In this document: positions 1 through 7,708 of the stretch, piece by piece
Numbering within the stretch: the stretch's first letter is position 1
How the letters are laid out: the number at the start of each line of letters is the position of its first letter
Origin: Acidobacteriota bacterium
Lineage (GTDB): Bacteria; Acidobacteriota; Thermoanaerobaculia; Thermoanaerobaculales; Sulfomarinibacteraceae
Assembly: GCA_022340775.1 (NCBI GenBank)
Contig: JAJDNH010000248.1
Coordinates: 1 to 36,333 of the forward strand
Length of the DNA: 36,333 nucleotides
Direction: 5' to 3'
The notes under the pieces: generated by a model
The model's input: only the letters and a program-made list of their open reading frames with translations
The model's database searches: none
Told to the model about the DNA's origin: nothing
Made by a program: the position numbers and the translations under genes

Positions 1-776
1 TGCGGCTTGAAAGCGCGGATCGGAAAGGCGAACGGCCACACCTGCCCGTCCCAGCCAACCACGTCGAACGGGTCGTGGCTCATCTCGAAGGCCGTCAGAC
101 GCTCACCACGCTTGACGATCACCCGGCGTGGCGCGTCGAGCGCCGCGGGGCCGCCGTCCGGCCACTCCGGCGCCCGGAAGTCGCGGTGGCTGTAGGGGGC
201 GTACATCGTGAGCTGGCCGCTCGGGTTCCGGTACTGCTTCGGCAGGTCGAGGAAGGAGCGGCCCTCCATGATGAGCAACTCGGCCGTGTCCTCCATCAGC
301 CAACGGTGTGGCAAGCTACGGGGAACGAAAACGTAGTCCCCCGCGCGGTAGCCGAGGCTGCCGAGCGGACAGTGCACCTCACCTGCACCCCGGTAGACGA
401 ACACCAGCTCGTCGCCGTCGGCGTTGGCGACCAGGGTCGGCTCGGTCTCGGCTGCGCGCGCGAGCCACACGCCGACATCGGCGTTGCCGAGCAACAAACG
501 CCTGCCCAGGAACGGTGTCGAACCCTCGGTCGCGCGGCTGCTGACGAAGTGGCGGCGGCGCAACGGCCCATCCCACTCCGGCTCGGCCCAGCCCGGATGC
601 CGTCCGAGGTCCTCCTCGGTCTCGACCCAGTGCGGAGGCCGGTGGTGGTAGAGAATCGTGTAGGCACCGTCGAAGCCCCGTCTCGTGAAGCAGTGCTCGA
701 AGGCGAGCTCGCCGGCGGGCTTGAACACCGTATGCGGGTTGTCCGGAACCATGCCGCGAACCAGTCGGTGGATCAT
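1..776 (-). CDS. hmgA: Homogentisate 1,2-dioxygenase, N-terminal 258 codons (cut by window edge)
   Basis: Ring-opening dioxygenase of tyrosine catabolism, converting homogentisate to maleylacetoacetate. The reading frame from ATG 776 stays open to base 1, so the C-terminus lies outside the window. The visible part is the cupin N-terminal region: it begins MIHRLVRGMVPDNPHTVFKP and ends with HDPFDVVGWDG, a segment characteristic of the family. The iron ligands of this family are in the C-terminal part and cannot be checked. The start is supported by a purine-rich AGGGAGGG just upstream; the nearest upstream ATG hits TGA after one codon. It is the third gene after the dioxygenase and hydrolase that make and consume its substrate and product, 83 bases behind the fumarylacetoacetase. 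Family assignment is secure; completeness is unknown. Confidence 0.87.
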   Translation of the reverse strand, partial: MIHRLVRGMVPDNPHTVFKPAGELAFEHCFTRRGFDGAYTILYHHRPPHWVETEEDLGRHPGWAEPEWDGPLRRRHFVSSRATEGSTPFLGRRLLLGNADVGVWLARAAETEPTLVANADGDELVFVYRGAGEVHCPLGSLGYRAGDYVFVPRSLPHRWLMEDTAELLIMEGRSFLDLPKQYRNPSGQLTMYAPYSHRDFRAPEWPDGGPAALDAPRRVIVKRGERLTAFEMSHDPFDVVGWDGQVWPFAFPIRAFKP

Positions 777-859
777 GTCATCCCTCCCTGAGGGGTCACC
801 TCGCGCCCCCGGCCCGGCCGTGCGGACGCCGAGGACGCCTGCTTGGTGCAACCGGCACG

Positions 860-1807
860 CTACCGATCTCGTTCCCGACGACGGACGGTGCCGGTCAGGA
901 CGCCGAGAGCATCGCCGCCGTCTAGGGCGACCTCGTCTCCAGGTTGCAGGTACCGGTCCTGCTCCAGACCACAGCCGCCGCCGATGGTGCCGGAGCCAAA
1001 GATATCCCCCGGCTCCAAGCTCACGCCCTCACCGGCGAACGCCAGCAGCTCGCCCCAGCTCCAGCGCATGGCCCCCGGGGTGCCCTCGGACCAGGTCTCA
1101 CCGTTGACGCGCGCCGCCAGCTTCAGCTCTGCGAGGTCGCCGAGCTCATCCGGCGTCACCAGCCAGGGACCCAGCGACGAGGCGAAGTCCTTGCCCTTGG
1201 CGGGACCGAGCCCGACCTTCATGACCTCGGCCTGAACGGAGCGCGCGCTCCAGTCGTTGAACAGGCAGTAGCCGGCGATCGCCGCCTCGGCCTCGTCCGG
1301 GGTAGGTGTCTCGAGGCGGCTGCCGAGGATCGCAGCGATCTCGAGCTCATAGTCCATCCGCTCCTCTCCGGCCGGAAACCAGACCTCCGCACCGTCGCCG
1401 TGCAGGGCACGCTGGTTGGAGCGGTAGTAGACCGGGTAGCGGTACCACTCGGGTACGATTTCGAGCCCCCGCCGAGCCCGCGCCCGCCGAACGTGCTCCT
1501 CGAAGGCGTAGAAATCGATCAGGACTCCCGGATCCGGCACCGGCGGCGCCAGGTGAACGCCGCGCTCGGGCCATGTGGCCACGGTTTCGGGGAGCGTGCC
1601 CCGCTCGAGCTCGCTCAGGATCCGGCGCGGCGTCGCCAGGCCGGTCCCCTCGCGTGAGAGGAGAGAGCGCAGGCTCGAGGGGCACCCCTCTTCCCCCAGC
1701 AGCTCGAGAGCCCCCTCGGCGACATCGATCCAGGCGCCGCCACCCGGGCGCTGCCACAGCACCGCAATCCGTAGCTTTCCCGCGCTGCGTACGGTCGCCA
1801 GACGCAT
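860..1807 (-). CDS. Fumarylacetoacetate hydrolase (FAH family), tyrosine pathway
   Basis: 315-residue FAH-family hydrolase, expected to split fumarylacetoacetate into fumarate and acetoacetate, the last step of tyrosine breakdown. The metal and catalytic residues known in FAH have clear counterparts: D98 and H105 in DFYAFEEH, E154 and E156 in MDYELEIA, and D185 in FNDWSAR, followed by GLGPAKGKDF. The start chosen is ATG 1807, which shares one base with the stop of hppD (TGATG) and implies translational coupling; an earlier in-frame start near 1924 would lie inside hppD and adds an Arg/Pro-rich tail foreign to the family. Context between hppD and hmgA makes the pathway role very likely. FAH superfamily members acting on other acylpyruvates are the alternative. 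No maleylacetoacetate isomerase is seen here. Confidence 0.9.
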   Translation of the reverse strand: MRLATVRSAGKLRIAVLWQRPGGGAWIDVAEGALELLGEEGCPSSLRSLLSREGTGLATPRRILSELERGTLPETVATWPERGVHLAPPVPDPGVLIDFYAFEEHVRRARARRGLEIVPEWYRYPVYYRSNQRALHGDGAEVWFPAGEERMDYELEIAAILGSRLETPTPDEAEAAIAGYCLFNDWSARSVQAEVMKVGLGPAKGKDFASSLGPWLVTPDELGDLAELKLAARVNGETWSEGTPGAMRWSWGELLAFAGEGVSLEPGDIFGSGTIGGGCGLEQDRYLQPGDEVALDGGDALGVLTGTVRRRERDR

Positions 1808-2991
1808 CAGGAGCCGGCCCCGGCCCTCAGCTGGTCTTGGACCACGTCCCGCTTCAGCTGGTCGCGCTCGATGGCCTCGAACAGGGCGCGGAAGTTGCCC
1901 TCGCCAAAACCGCGGGCGCCGCACCGCTGAATGACCTCGTAGAAGAAGGGACCCGCCTGCGCGTCTTCGTACAGCAGGCCGCCCTCGACCATGAAGATCT
2001 GGAGCAGGTAGCGGTCGTCCTCGCCGTCGACCAGGATGCCTAGCTTCATCAGATCATCGACACGCTCCCTGAAGTTCTTCACGCGCTTCTCTGCAAGACG
2101 CGACGGCAGCATGTCGTAGTAGGTCGCCGGCGTGTCGAGGAACTCGATCCCTGCGGTCCGGAGGTTCTCGACCGCTGGGATGATCTTCGGCACGTGGAAG
2201 GCCACATGCTGGACTCCGGCGCCTTGATTGGCCTCCACGAAGGCGTAGATCTGGCTCGCCTCGTAGTTCGGCGTCACCGGCTCGTTGTTGGCGAGCTTAA
2301 TCCCGGACTCGGAGTCCCACATCACGATCGAGGCCAGGCCGGAACCGCCCGACCCGCCGTGCAGATCCGAGGTGTGGAAGTGCACCCGCCAGTACTCCTC
2401 GAACCCCATGACGTCGCGCAGCCACGTCACGTGCGGCTCGAGGGTGACGAAGTTCGAGGTCACATGGTCGATCACCTGGAAGTCGTTGCGGTTGTGCTCC
2501 TCGGCGCCCTCGATGGGCTCAAAGCCGGGCGGCAACGCGCCCGAGGAACGCTCGATGAAACGGAAACGCACATCGCCGAGCGGCGTCGCGATCTCGAAGT
2601 AGCGGTACGGGTTGCCGCGATGGTCAGTCGTGGCCGTGGGCATTGTGCAGACCGTGCCTCCGCGCTCGACCAGCACCCGGTGTGCGTGCTCGAGATTGCG
2701 GACCCGCATACCCACCACGGCCACTCCGTCGGGATGCCGGTGCAGCCAGCGCTCAGCGCGCGAGCCCCGCTCGCGCGGTGTGATGCAGGCGACCGAGGCC
2801 TTGCCGACCGAGAACAGGATCCCGTGCTCCCCGCGCTCAGCCGCCACCCGCTCGCTCAGGCGACCCGTCTCCGGCACGTCCATCATCGTGGTGTAGAACC
2901 GGCGGCTCCTCTCCAGGTCCTCGACGATGAACTCGTAGCTGTCGTAGCCGATGATACCGAGGCCGCTGCCGGCCTGCTTTTCACTCGTCAT
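1807..2991 (-). CDS. hppD: 4-Hydroxyphenylpyruvate dioxygenase
   Basis: Fe(II) and O2-dependent enzyme converting 4-hydroxyphenylpyruvate to homogentisate. 394 residues with the two vicinal-oxygen-chelate halves of the family. The three iron ligands are visible in the C-terminal half: H176 (IDHVTSN), H262 (VQHVAF) and E352 (FFYEVIQR), followed by GFGEGNFRALFEAIE, the C-terminal gating helix typical of HPPD. Start chosen at ATG 2991: GGAGG lies six bases upstream, and the GTG codon immediately before it at 2994 would be too close. First gene of the tyrosine operon. A weak promoter-like pair, TTGCGT (3035-3040) and TATCAT (3015-3020), lies upstream, but its 14-base spacer is short, so I do not annotate it as a promoter. 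Confidence 0.95.
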   Translation of the reverse strand: MTSEKQAGSGLGIIGYDSYEFIVEDLERSRRFYTTMMDVPETGRLSERVAAERGEHGILFSVGKASVACITPRERGSRAERWLHRHPDGVAVVGMRVRNLEHAHRVLVERGGTVCTMPTATTDHRGNPYRYFEIATPLGDVRFRFIERSSGALPPGFEPIEGAEEHNRNDFQVIDHVTSNFVTLEPHVTWLRDVMGFEEYWRVHFHTSDLHGGSGGSGLASIVMWDSESGIKLANNEPVTPNYEASQIYAFVEANQGAGVQHVAFHVPKIIPAVENLRTAGIEFLDTPATYYDMLPSRLAEKRVKNFRERVDDLMKLGILVDGEDDRYLLQIFMVEGGLLYEDAQAGPFFYEVIQRCGARGFGEGNFRALFEAIERDQLKRDVVQDQLRAGAGS

Positions 2992-3138
2992 CACACACCT
3001 CCAGCAACCTCCTCATGATAACAAATGAACTGAGACGCAAATTCGAAGGTGATCCTGGCCACGCCCGCAATGGACTTTCCGAAGGATCACCTCGACGGCC
3101 GGCTGGAGATCCTCCTTGGAGCGAGGTTGGCTAGATGG

Positions 3139-3166
3139 CAACGGCGGGCGCCAGCGCCCGCCGTTG
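3139..3166 (-). terminator. 12-bp perfect hairpin downstream of korB
   Basis: CAACGGCGGGCG at 3139-3150 pairs perfectly with 3155-3166 around a CCAG loop, 22 bases after the korB stop. In the korB direction no T-run follows the stem (T-rich GTATTTT precedes it), so it may be an atypical terminator or an RNA-stabilising hairpin. It separates the kor and tyrosine operons. Confidence 0.55.
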
Positions 3167-3187
3167 AAAATACGAGTTCTCTGCCGA

Positions 3188-4060
3188 TCACATCGAGGGC
3201 ATGAACCTCTCGAGGATCTCGCGAGTGGTCGGCACCTTGCCGCCCTCCTGGGCCATCATCCGGATGTGCTCGACGCGATCGCCGATCGTCGGCCCCCCCG
3301 CTTCGTAGAGGACGCCGGTCGTCAGGACATCGGTCTCCCTGGTGTACTTGACAGCCGACGCTCGGTTGGTGGGATCGTAGTCCTCCGGCAGCTCCTGCAG
3401 CTTAGCCTTGAGCAGCTGGTACTGGGAGTCCCCGCGCCAGGTGACGCACGGCGACATCACGTTGATGAATGAGAAGCCGCGGTGCTCGATGCCCCGCTGA
3501 ATCATGGCGGTCAGGTTCTTCAGGTCGCCGGAGAAGCCACGGGCGACGAAGGTCGCGCCGGTCGAGATGGCGAGCTCCACGGGATCGACTGCGGGCTCCG
3601 GGTTGCCCCAGTAGGAGGACTTGGTCTTGTCTCCCGTCGGAGTCGTGGGGGCGGTCTGGCCCTTGGTCAACCCGTAGATCTCGTTGTCCATCAGAATGTA
3701 GGTGACGTCCAGGTTACGGCGGCACGAGTGCATCAGGTGGTTGCCGCCGATGGCCATCCCGTCGCCGTCGCCGCCGACCGCGATCACGGTCAGATCGGGC
3801 CGGGCCACCTTGACGCCGGTCGCCAGCGCCAGGGCGCGTCCGTGCACCGAGTTGAAGCCGTAGGTGGCCACGTAGCCTGGCAGGCGGGACGAGCAGCCGA
3901 TACCCGACAGGATGACCGTGTTCCACGGCTCGAGGCTGAGGCTTGCCATGGCTCGGTAGAGGGCGTTGAGGACGCCAAAGTCGCCGCAGCCCGGGCACCA
4001 CACGGGCTTGAGATCAGTCTTGAAGTCTCCGGGCTTGTAGGTCACTTCGGGTGCGCTCAT
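3188..4060 (-). CDS. korB: 2-Oxoglutarate:ferredoxin oxidoreductase, beta subunit
   Basis: 290-residue thiamine-pyrophosphate subunit of a 2-oxoacid:ferredoxin oxidoreductase, acting in the cytoplasm and passing electrons to ferredoxin. The N-terminal CPGCGDFG (C22, C25), C56 in GIGCSSR and C205 in SPCVTW fit the four cysteines that hold the [4Fe-4S] cluster. The TPP/Mg2+ motif GDGDGMAIGGNH starts at residue 97. The start overlaps the korA stop by four bases (ATGA), so the two subunits are translationally coupled. Length and the absence of separate gamma and delta genes match the two-subunit KorAB type. Oxoglutarate is the likeliest substrate, but pyruvate or other 2-oxoacids cannot be excluded from sequence reading alone. 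Confidence 0.92.
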   Translation of the reverse strand: MSAPEVTYKPGDFKTDLKPVWCPGCGDFGVLNALYRAMASLSLEPWNTVILSGIGCSSRLPGYVATYGFNSVHGRALALATGVKVARPDLTVIAVGGDGDGMAIGGNHLMHSCRRNLDVTYILMDNEIYGLTKGQTAPTTPTGDKTKSSYWGNPEPAVDPVELAISTGATFVARGFSGDLKNLTAMIQRGIEHRGFSFINVMSPCVTWRGDSQYQLLKAKLQELPEDYDPTNRASAVKYTRETDVLTTGVLYEAGGPTIGDRVEHIRMMAQEGGKVPTTREILERFMPSM

Positions 4061-5835
4061 ACCAGCACCTCCCTCTTGGTCGCCGCGCGCGGCAGGATCG
4101 CAGCGATCTGCTCCTCGACCTCGGCGACGGTCAGGTTCTTGCCGCCGGACCGCTTGAAGATATGGGTGTGTCCCTCCGGCAGCTCAAGGAACGTCCGCAG
4201 GTACTTGTAGAACTGCGCCGAGAAGCTCAGCTCGATGACGATGAACTCCTTGATGCGCCTGAGGAACTCCTCGAACTCGTGCTTCGGGAACGGGTACAAC
4301 ACCTGGGGCACGAAGGCCGCCACCTTGACGCCGCGCGCGTTGGCCTTGAGCACAGCTTCCTTGACTGGGCCCTTGGAGGAACCCCAGCAGAGGATTCCGA
4401 GATCGGCGTCATCGGGCCCGTATTGGCGGATGAAATGATAGTCGTCGCGGATCGGGCGCAGCTTACGGTAGCGCTTCTCGTTCATCTTCTCGTGGACCAG
4501 GTGCATCGACGTCGGCCGGCCATACTCGTCGTGCTCGAGGCCGTTGGTCTGGTACTGGCCGCCCTTGATTCCGGGCCACGTCATTGGCGACACGCCGTTC
4601 GGTGTGATCTCGTACCGCTTGTAGTCTTCGAGCTGCTCGGCAGTCGGTGCCAGGCGCTCCTTGACCTCGTGGTCGAGGGTGAGCATCGACAACGTCTCGC
4701 GCCGCTGGGCGATGTTCTGGTCCGACAGCACGATCACCGGGATCTGGTACTCCTCGGCGATGTTGAAGGCGTCAACCGTGCTGTGGAAACAGTCCTCGAC
4801 ATCGGCCGGTGCGAGCACCACTCGTGGTGCGTCGCCGTGGGAGCCGTACAGCGCCTGCCACAGGTCTGATTGCTCACTCTTGGTCGGCAGGCCAGTCGAC
4901 GGGCCGCCCCTCTGGACGTCGAAGATCACGGCCGGGACCTCCGCCATCGCTGCCAGGCCCAGCATTTCGGTCATCAGTGCAAGGCCGGGCCCCGAGGTGG
5001 CCGTCATCGATTTGACGCCCGCGAACGAGCCGCCGATCACCGCACCGATGGCGGCCAGCTCGTCCTCGGTCTGGACCACCGAGCCGCCGGCCTTCGGCAA
5101 CCACTCGGAGAGGAAGTGGAGAACCTCCGACGACGGAGTGATCGGGTAGCCTGCGAAAAACCGGCAGCCGGCATGAATGGCGCCCACCGCAGCCGCCTCG
5201 TTTCCCGACATCAGCAGCCGGGGCTCACCGGGCGTGTATTCGAGCCGCCGATCTCCGACGTCCTCACCGAGGGTCTTTGCAAAGTCGATCCCGGCGGTGA
5301 AACCCTTGATATTGGCCTCCAAGACCTCGGCCTTCTTCTTGGAGAACTTCTTCTCGATGGCCCGCTTGAGCGGCTTCTGGGGAAGGTTGAAGAGCTCGCT
5401 CAGCAGGCCGAGGGTGACGATGTTCTTGGCCAGCGTGGTTCCGGCCGACTCCTTGGCGAGGTCGATGAACGGGACCTTGATCCAGGTGGCGTTCGGCCCC
5501 GCACCGAGGTCGGCGCCGTCGACCTCGGTCTCGTCCTTGGCCTCGGAGAGGATGATGGCATCGGGCGCCACCGTGATCTCTCCTTTGAAGCGTGCAAAGT
5601 CCTTCCAGTTGAACACCACGAGGATGTCCACGTGATCGGCCTGGGCGTAGATGTCATTCGCGGCCACGCGCACCGTGGTTGACGACTCGCCGCCCCGGAT
5701 CTGCGGGCCGTAGGCCTCGACCTTGATGACATTGAGGCCGTCCCTGGCACCGGCCTGCGCGATCATGTCGCCCATGGTGACGACGCCGTCGCCGCCGGAG
5801 CCGACCATGGCGATGGACAGATCACTCCTCGGCAT
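4057..5835 (-). CDS. korA: 2-Oxoglutarate:ferredoxin oxidoreductase, alpha subunit with fused gamma domain
   Basis: 592-residue partner of KorB. Residues about 5-190 form the gamma-type domain (MVGSGGDGV, then YGPQIRGGESS, associated with CoA binding and transfer). The alpha domain follows, with YPITPSSE at about 230-237, a stretch that contributes to the TPP site and substrate pocket in this family, and a C-terminal transketolase-like region. This gamma-alpha fusion is the usual KorA form in two-subunit enzymes. ATG 5835 was chosen because GGGAGGT lies just upstream; an in-frame start at 5916 would add 27 residues with no similarity to the family. It follows the M49-like gene after 183 bases that contain two small inverted repeats, so it is probably its own transcription unit with korB. 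Confidence 0.92.
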   Translation of the reverse strand: MPRSDLSIAMVGSGGDGVVTMGDMIAQAGARDGLNVIKVEAYGPQIRGGESSTTVRVAANDIYAQADHVDILVVFNWKDFARFKGEITVAPDAIILSEAKDETEVDGADLGAGPNATWIKVPFIDLAKESAGTTLAKNIVTLGLLSELFNLPQKPLKRAIEKKFSKKKAEVLEANIKGFTAGIDFAKTLGEDVGDRRLEYTPGEPRLLMSGNEAAAVGAIHAGCRFFAGYPITPSSEVLHFLSEWLPKAGGSVVQTEDELAAIGAVIGGSFAGVKSMTATSGPGLALMTEMLGLAAMAEVPAVIFDVQRGGPSTGLPTKSEQSDLWQALYGSHGDAPRVVLAPADVEDCFHSTVDAFNIAEEYQIPVIVLSDQNIAQRRETLSMLTLDHEVKERLAPTAEQLEDYKRYEITPNGVSPMTWPGIKGGQYQTNGLEHDEYGRPTSMHLVHEKMNEKRYRKLRPIRDDYHFIRQYGPDDADLGILCWGSSKGPVKEAVLKANARGVKVAAFVPQVLYPFPKHEFEEFLRRIKEFIVIELSFSAQFYKYLRTFLELPEGHTHIFKRSGGKNLTVAEVEEQIAAILPRAATKREVLV

Positions 5836-5852
5836 CTCAGCTACCTCCCTCG

Positions 5853-5866
5853 GCGCGGTACCGCGC
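5853..5866. promoter_or_regulatory. Perfect 14-bp palindrome upstream of the korA ribosome binding site
   Basis: GCGCGGTACCGCGC reads identically on both strands and ends about three bases before the korA Shine-Dalgarno sequence. A second inverted repeat, GTGAA/TTCAC (5878-5891), lies 11 bases further upstream. Either could be an operator, or an RNA hairpin that limits ribosome access. Function is inferred from position only. Confidence 0.3.
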
Positions 5867-6018
5867 GCGCCGCGATTGTGAACCCTTTCACACTCATTGT
5901 CCATGGATCGGAGCAAATTCAGAATGAGACATATTCGCTGCAGTTTGGGGGCTCCCAGGACCGGAGCTCACGCCAGCCCACGTTGCCGCCGCAGCCGACC
6001 GCAGGCGGATCGCCGGGC

Positions 6019-7695
6019 TCACTGCAGCCCCGTCAGCGGGTAGACCGGATCGACGTCCACCGGGATATCGGAAAGCCTGTCAAGCGCTTTCTGCATCGCT
6101 TGCGGCACCGCACCGTAACGCGCCACGAAGTCGTGCGCCTTCTCGTGGGAGCCAAGGGCCTCGATCATCAGCAGGTCGTGAGCGAGGTCGCGTATGGCGT
6201 CGCGAAAGCGGTCCACGTGGGGCTGGAAACGGCCGTCTGGCGTGACCTCGATCGCCCCTTTTGAGAGCAGGTAGTTGGTCTGCATCACGACGCCAAGGCC
6301 GTGGGCTTCCGAGGTACCGAACCGTGCGGCGCGGAACAGCCCCGCGACATAGGTCCACGGCAGGTGCTCGACGACTTTCATCGGTACCACGCCGCGATCC
6401 GCCAGCTCGTACAGGTTGTAGATGCCGACAACGTCGGCCTTGGCCTCCTCGAACGCCGAGTACAGGTCCTTCAGCTCGAGCCTGACCTCGGTCTGGCGGC
6501 CGTCAACCGTTATCCGTCCCGGACCGAGACCGTGCGCCAGCTCGTGGAAAAGGATGAAGTGGAAGTAGGAGTCGAAGTCGATTTCCGACGCCTCCTTCTG
6601 GGGCAGCACCCGCGCCGCCACCGGCTCGAGGATGGCGTCGTACTTGGCTCTCATCATGTTCTTCAGGAGCACCTTCTTCGAGCCCTTCGCCTCCCTCACC
6701 CTTTCGTCGTTGGGCAGGTTGAAGGCCAGAGTCTGTACGCCGGCACGCGCGTCACCGGCCGTGAAAACCTCATCCGCCACCCGGATCGGCGAGTCGGTGC
6801 CGCGGTCAAGGTTCTTGTGCTCGTCAGGAATCGGCAGCTCACGCTCCAGCAGCGGAAGCTCGCTCTTGTAGACCGCGAGCCGCTTCGAGTCCTCCGGCTC
6901 GACGATGCAGAGAAACGCCTCGAACGAGGCCTTGTAGCCGAACAGGCCGTCCTCGTACGTCTCGTAGGGCCCGATCACGACCTCGAGAGGCGAGTCGAGG
7001 TCCATCCAGGCGAGGTCGGACTCGTAGTAGTCATCGGAATTGAAGGCATCCGCACGGAGCTCGAGGAAGCGCTTCAGGCTCTGGTTGTCGGTTGCCTCGG
7101 CAGCGGCCCTGAGCTCGCTCGCGGCGCGCTCGAGCTGTGGCCGGTAGGCCTCGCTGTAGGGCACCGCTACAAGTCCCACATCGCCGCGCCGCACGACCGT
7201 CACCAGCGAGGTGAGAGCGTCGCGGTCGCCAGGATGCTCCTTGACCCAGCCGTCGAACTCCTGCTTGGTCATGTCCTCGGGGTAGAAACCGGCACCAGGC
7301 GGGTGCGGCGTATGCCCGAGAAAGGGCTCGAAGTCCTTGAGCCGGTCCCACGGACCGTACATGATCCGGTAGTAGTCCTTTGCCGCCTGCGCGTTCGGCC
7401 CGGTCAACGCGGCGACCTTCGGTGCCAGCCCCGGGTTTCCCTGCCAGACCTGGAGCTTGAAGATGTCGTCGATCTCGCGCGCCGCTGCCACCAGGTGCTT
7501 GAGGGCCTCTCGATCGCCCGGGGACAGCACCTCCAGGTTCGCGGTCAGGCTGTGGGGCTGGAACTGGGCGCGCCGGGCCGCGATGTCCGGGACCACATAC
7601 AGGCCGTTCGACTCCGCTTCCGAGCCGGAGCGGGGACTGCAGGCAGCCAGTCCCAGCATCAAGCAGGCGCAGACCACGAGAACACTCACGCGCAT
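6019..7695 (-). CDS. M49 (dipeptidyl-peptidase III)-like zinc peptidase, lipoprotein
   Basis: 558-residue predicted lipoprotein: MRVSVLVVCACLMLGLAAC is a short hydrophobic signal ending in a lipobox with lipid-accepting Cys. The rest resembles the bacterial and plant Nudix-type branch of peptidase family M49. HELAHGLGPG (H384, E385, H388) corresponds to the zinc and catalytic motif, and EEAKAD (E417 as third zinc ligand) to the second M49 motif. Classical DPP III has HEXXGH; here the spacing is the ordinary HEXXH, as in the HELCHGIGPH-type branch. Expected to trim peptides at the periplasmic face of a membrane. ATG 7695 was chosen for the signal peptide and the GAGGAGG upstream. It starts 13 bases after the methyltransferase, at the tail of the r-protein operon. 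Such proteins are often labelled only as Zn-dependent hydrolases. Confidence 0.75.
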   Translation of the reverse strand: MRVSVLVVCACLMLGLAACSPRSGSEAESNGLYVVPDIAARRAQFQPHSLTANLEVLSPGDREALKHLVAAAREIDDIFKLQVWQGNPGLAPKVAALTGPNAQAAKDYYRIMYGPWDRLKDFEPFLGHTPHPPGAGFYPEDMTKQEFDGWVKEHPGDRDALTSLVTVVRRGDVGLVAVPYSEAYRPQLERAASELRAAAEATDNQSLKRFLELRADAFNSDDYYESDLAWMDLDSPLEVVIGPYETYEDGLFGYKASFEAFLCIVEPEDSKRLAVYKSELPLLERELPIPDEHKNLDRGTDSPIRVADEVFTAGDARAGVQTLAFNLPNDERVREAKGSKKVLLKNMMRAKYDAILEPVAARVLPQKEASEIDFDSYFHFILFHELAHGLGPGRITVDGRQTEVRLELKDLYSAFEEAKADVVGIYNLYELADRGVVPMKVVEHLPWTYVAGLFRAARFGTSEAHGLGVVMQTNYLLSKGAIEVTPDGRFQPHVDRFRDAIRDLAHDLLMIEALGSHEKAHDFVARYGAVPQAMQKALDRLSDIPVDVDPVYPLTGLQ

Positions 7696-7708
7696 CGGTG
7701 GCTCCTCC

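Noticed and set aside
75-791. 238-codon plus-strand open frame
   Set aside because: It lies opposite the homogentisate dioxygenase frame, whose translation is clearly the family protein.
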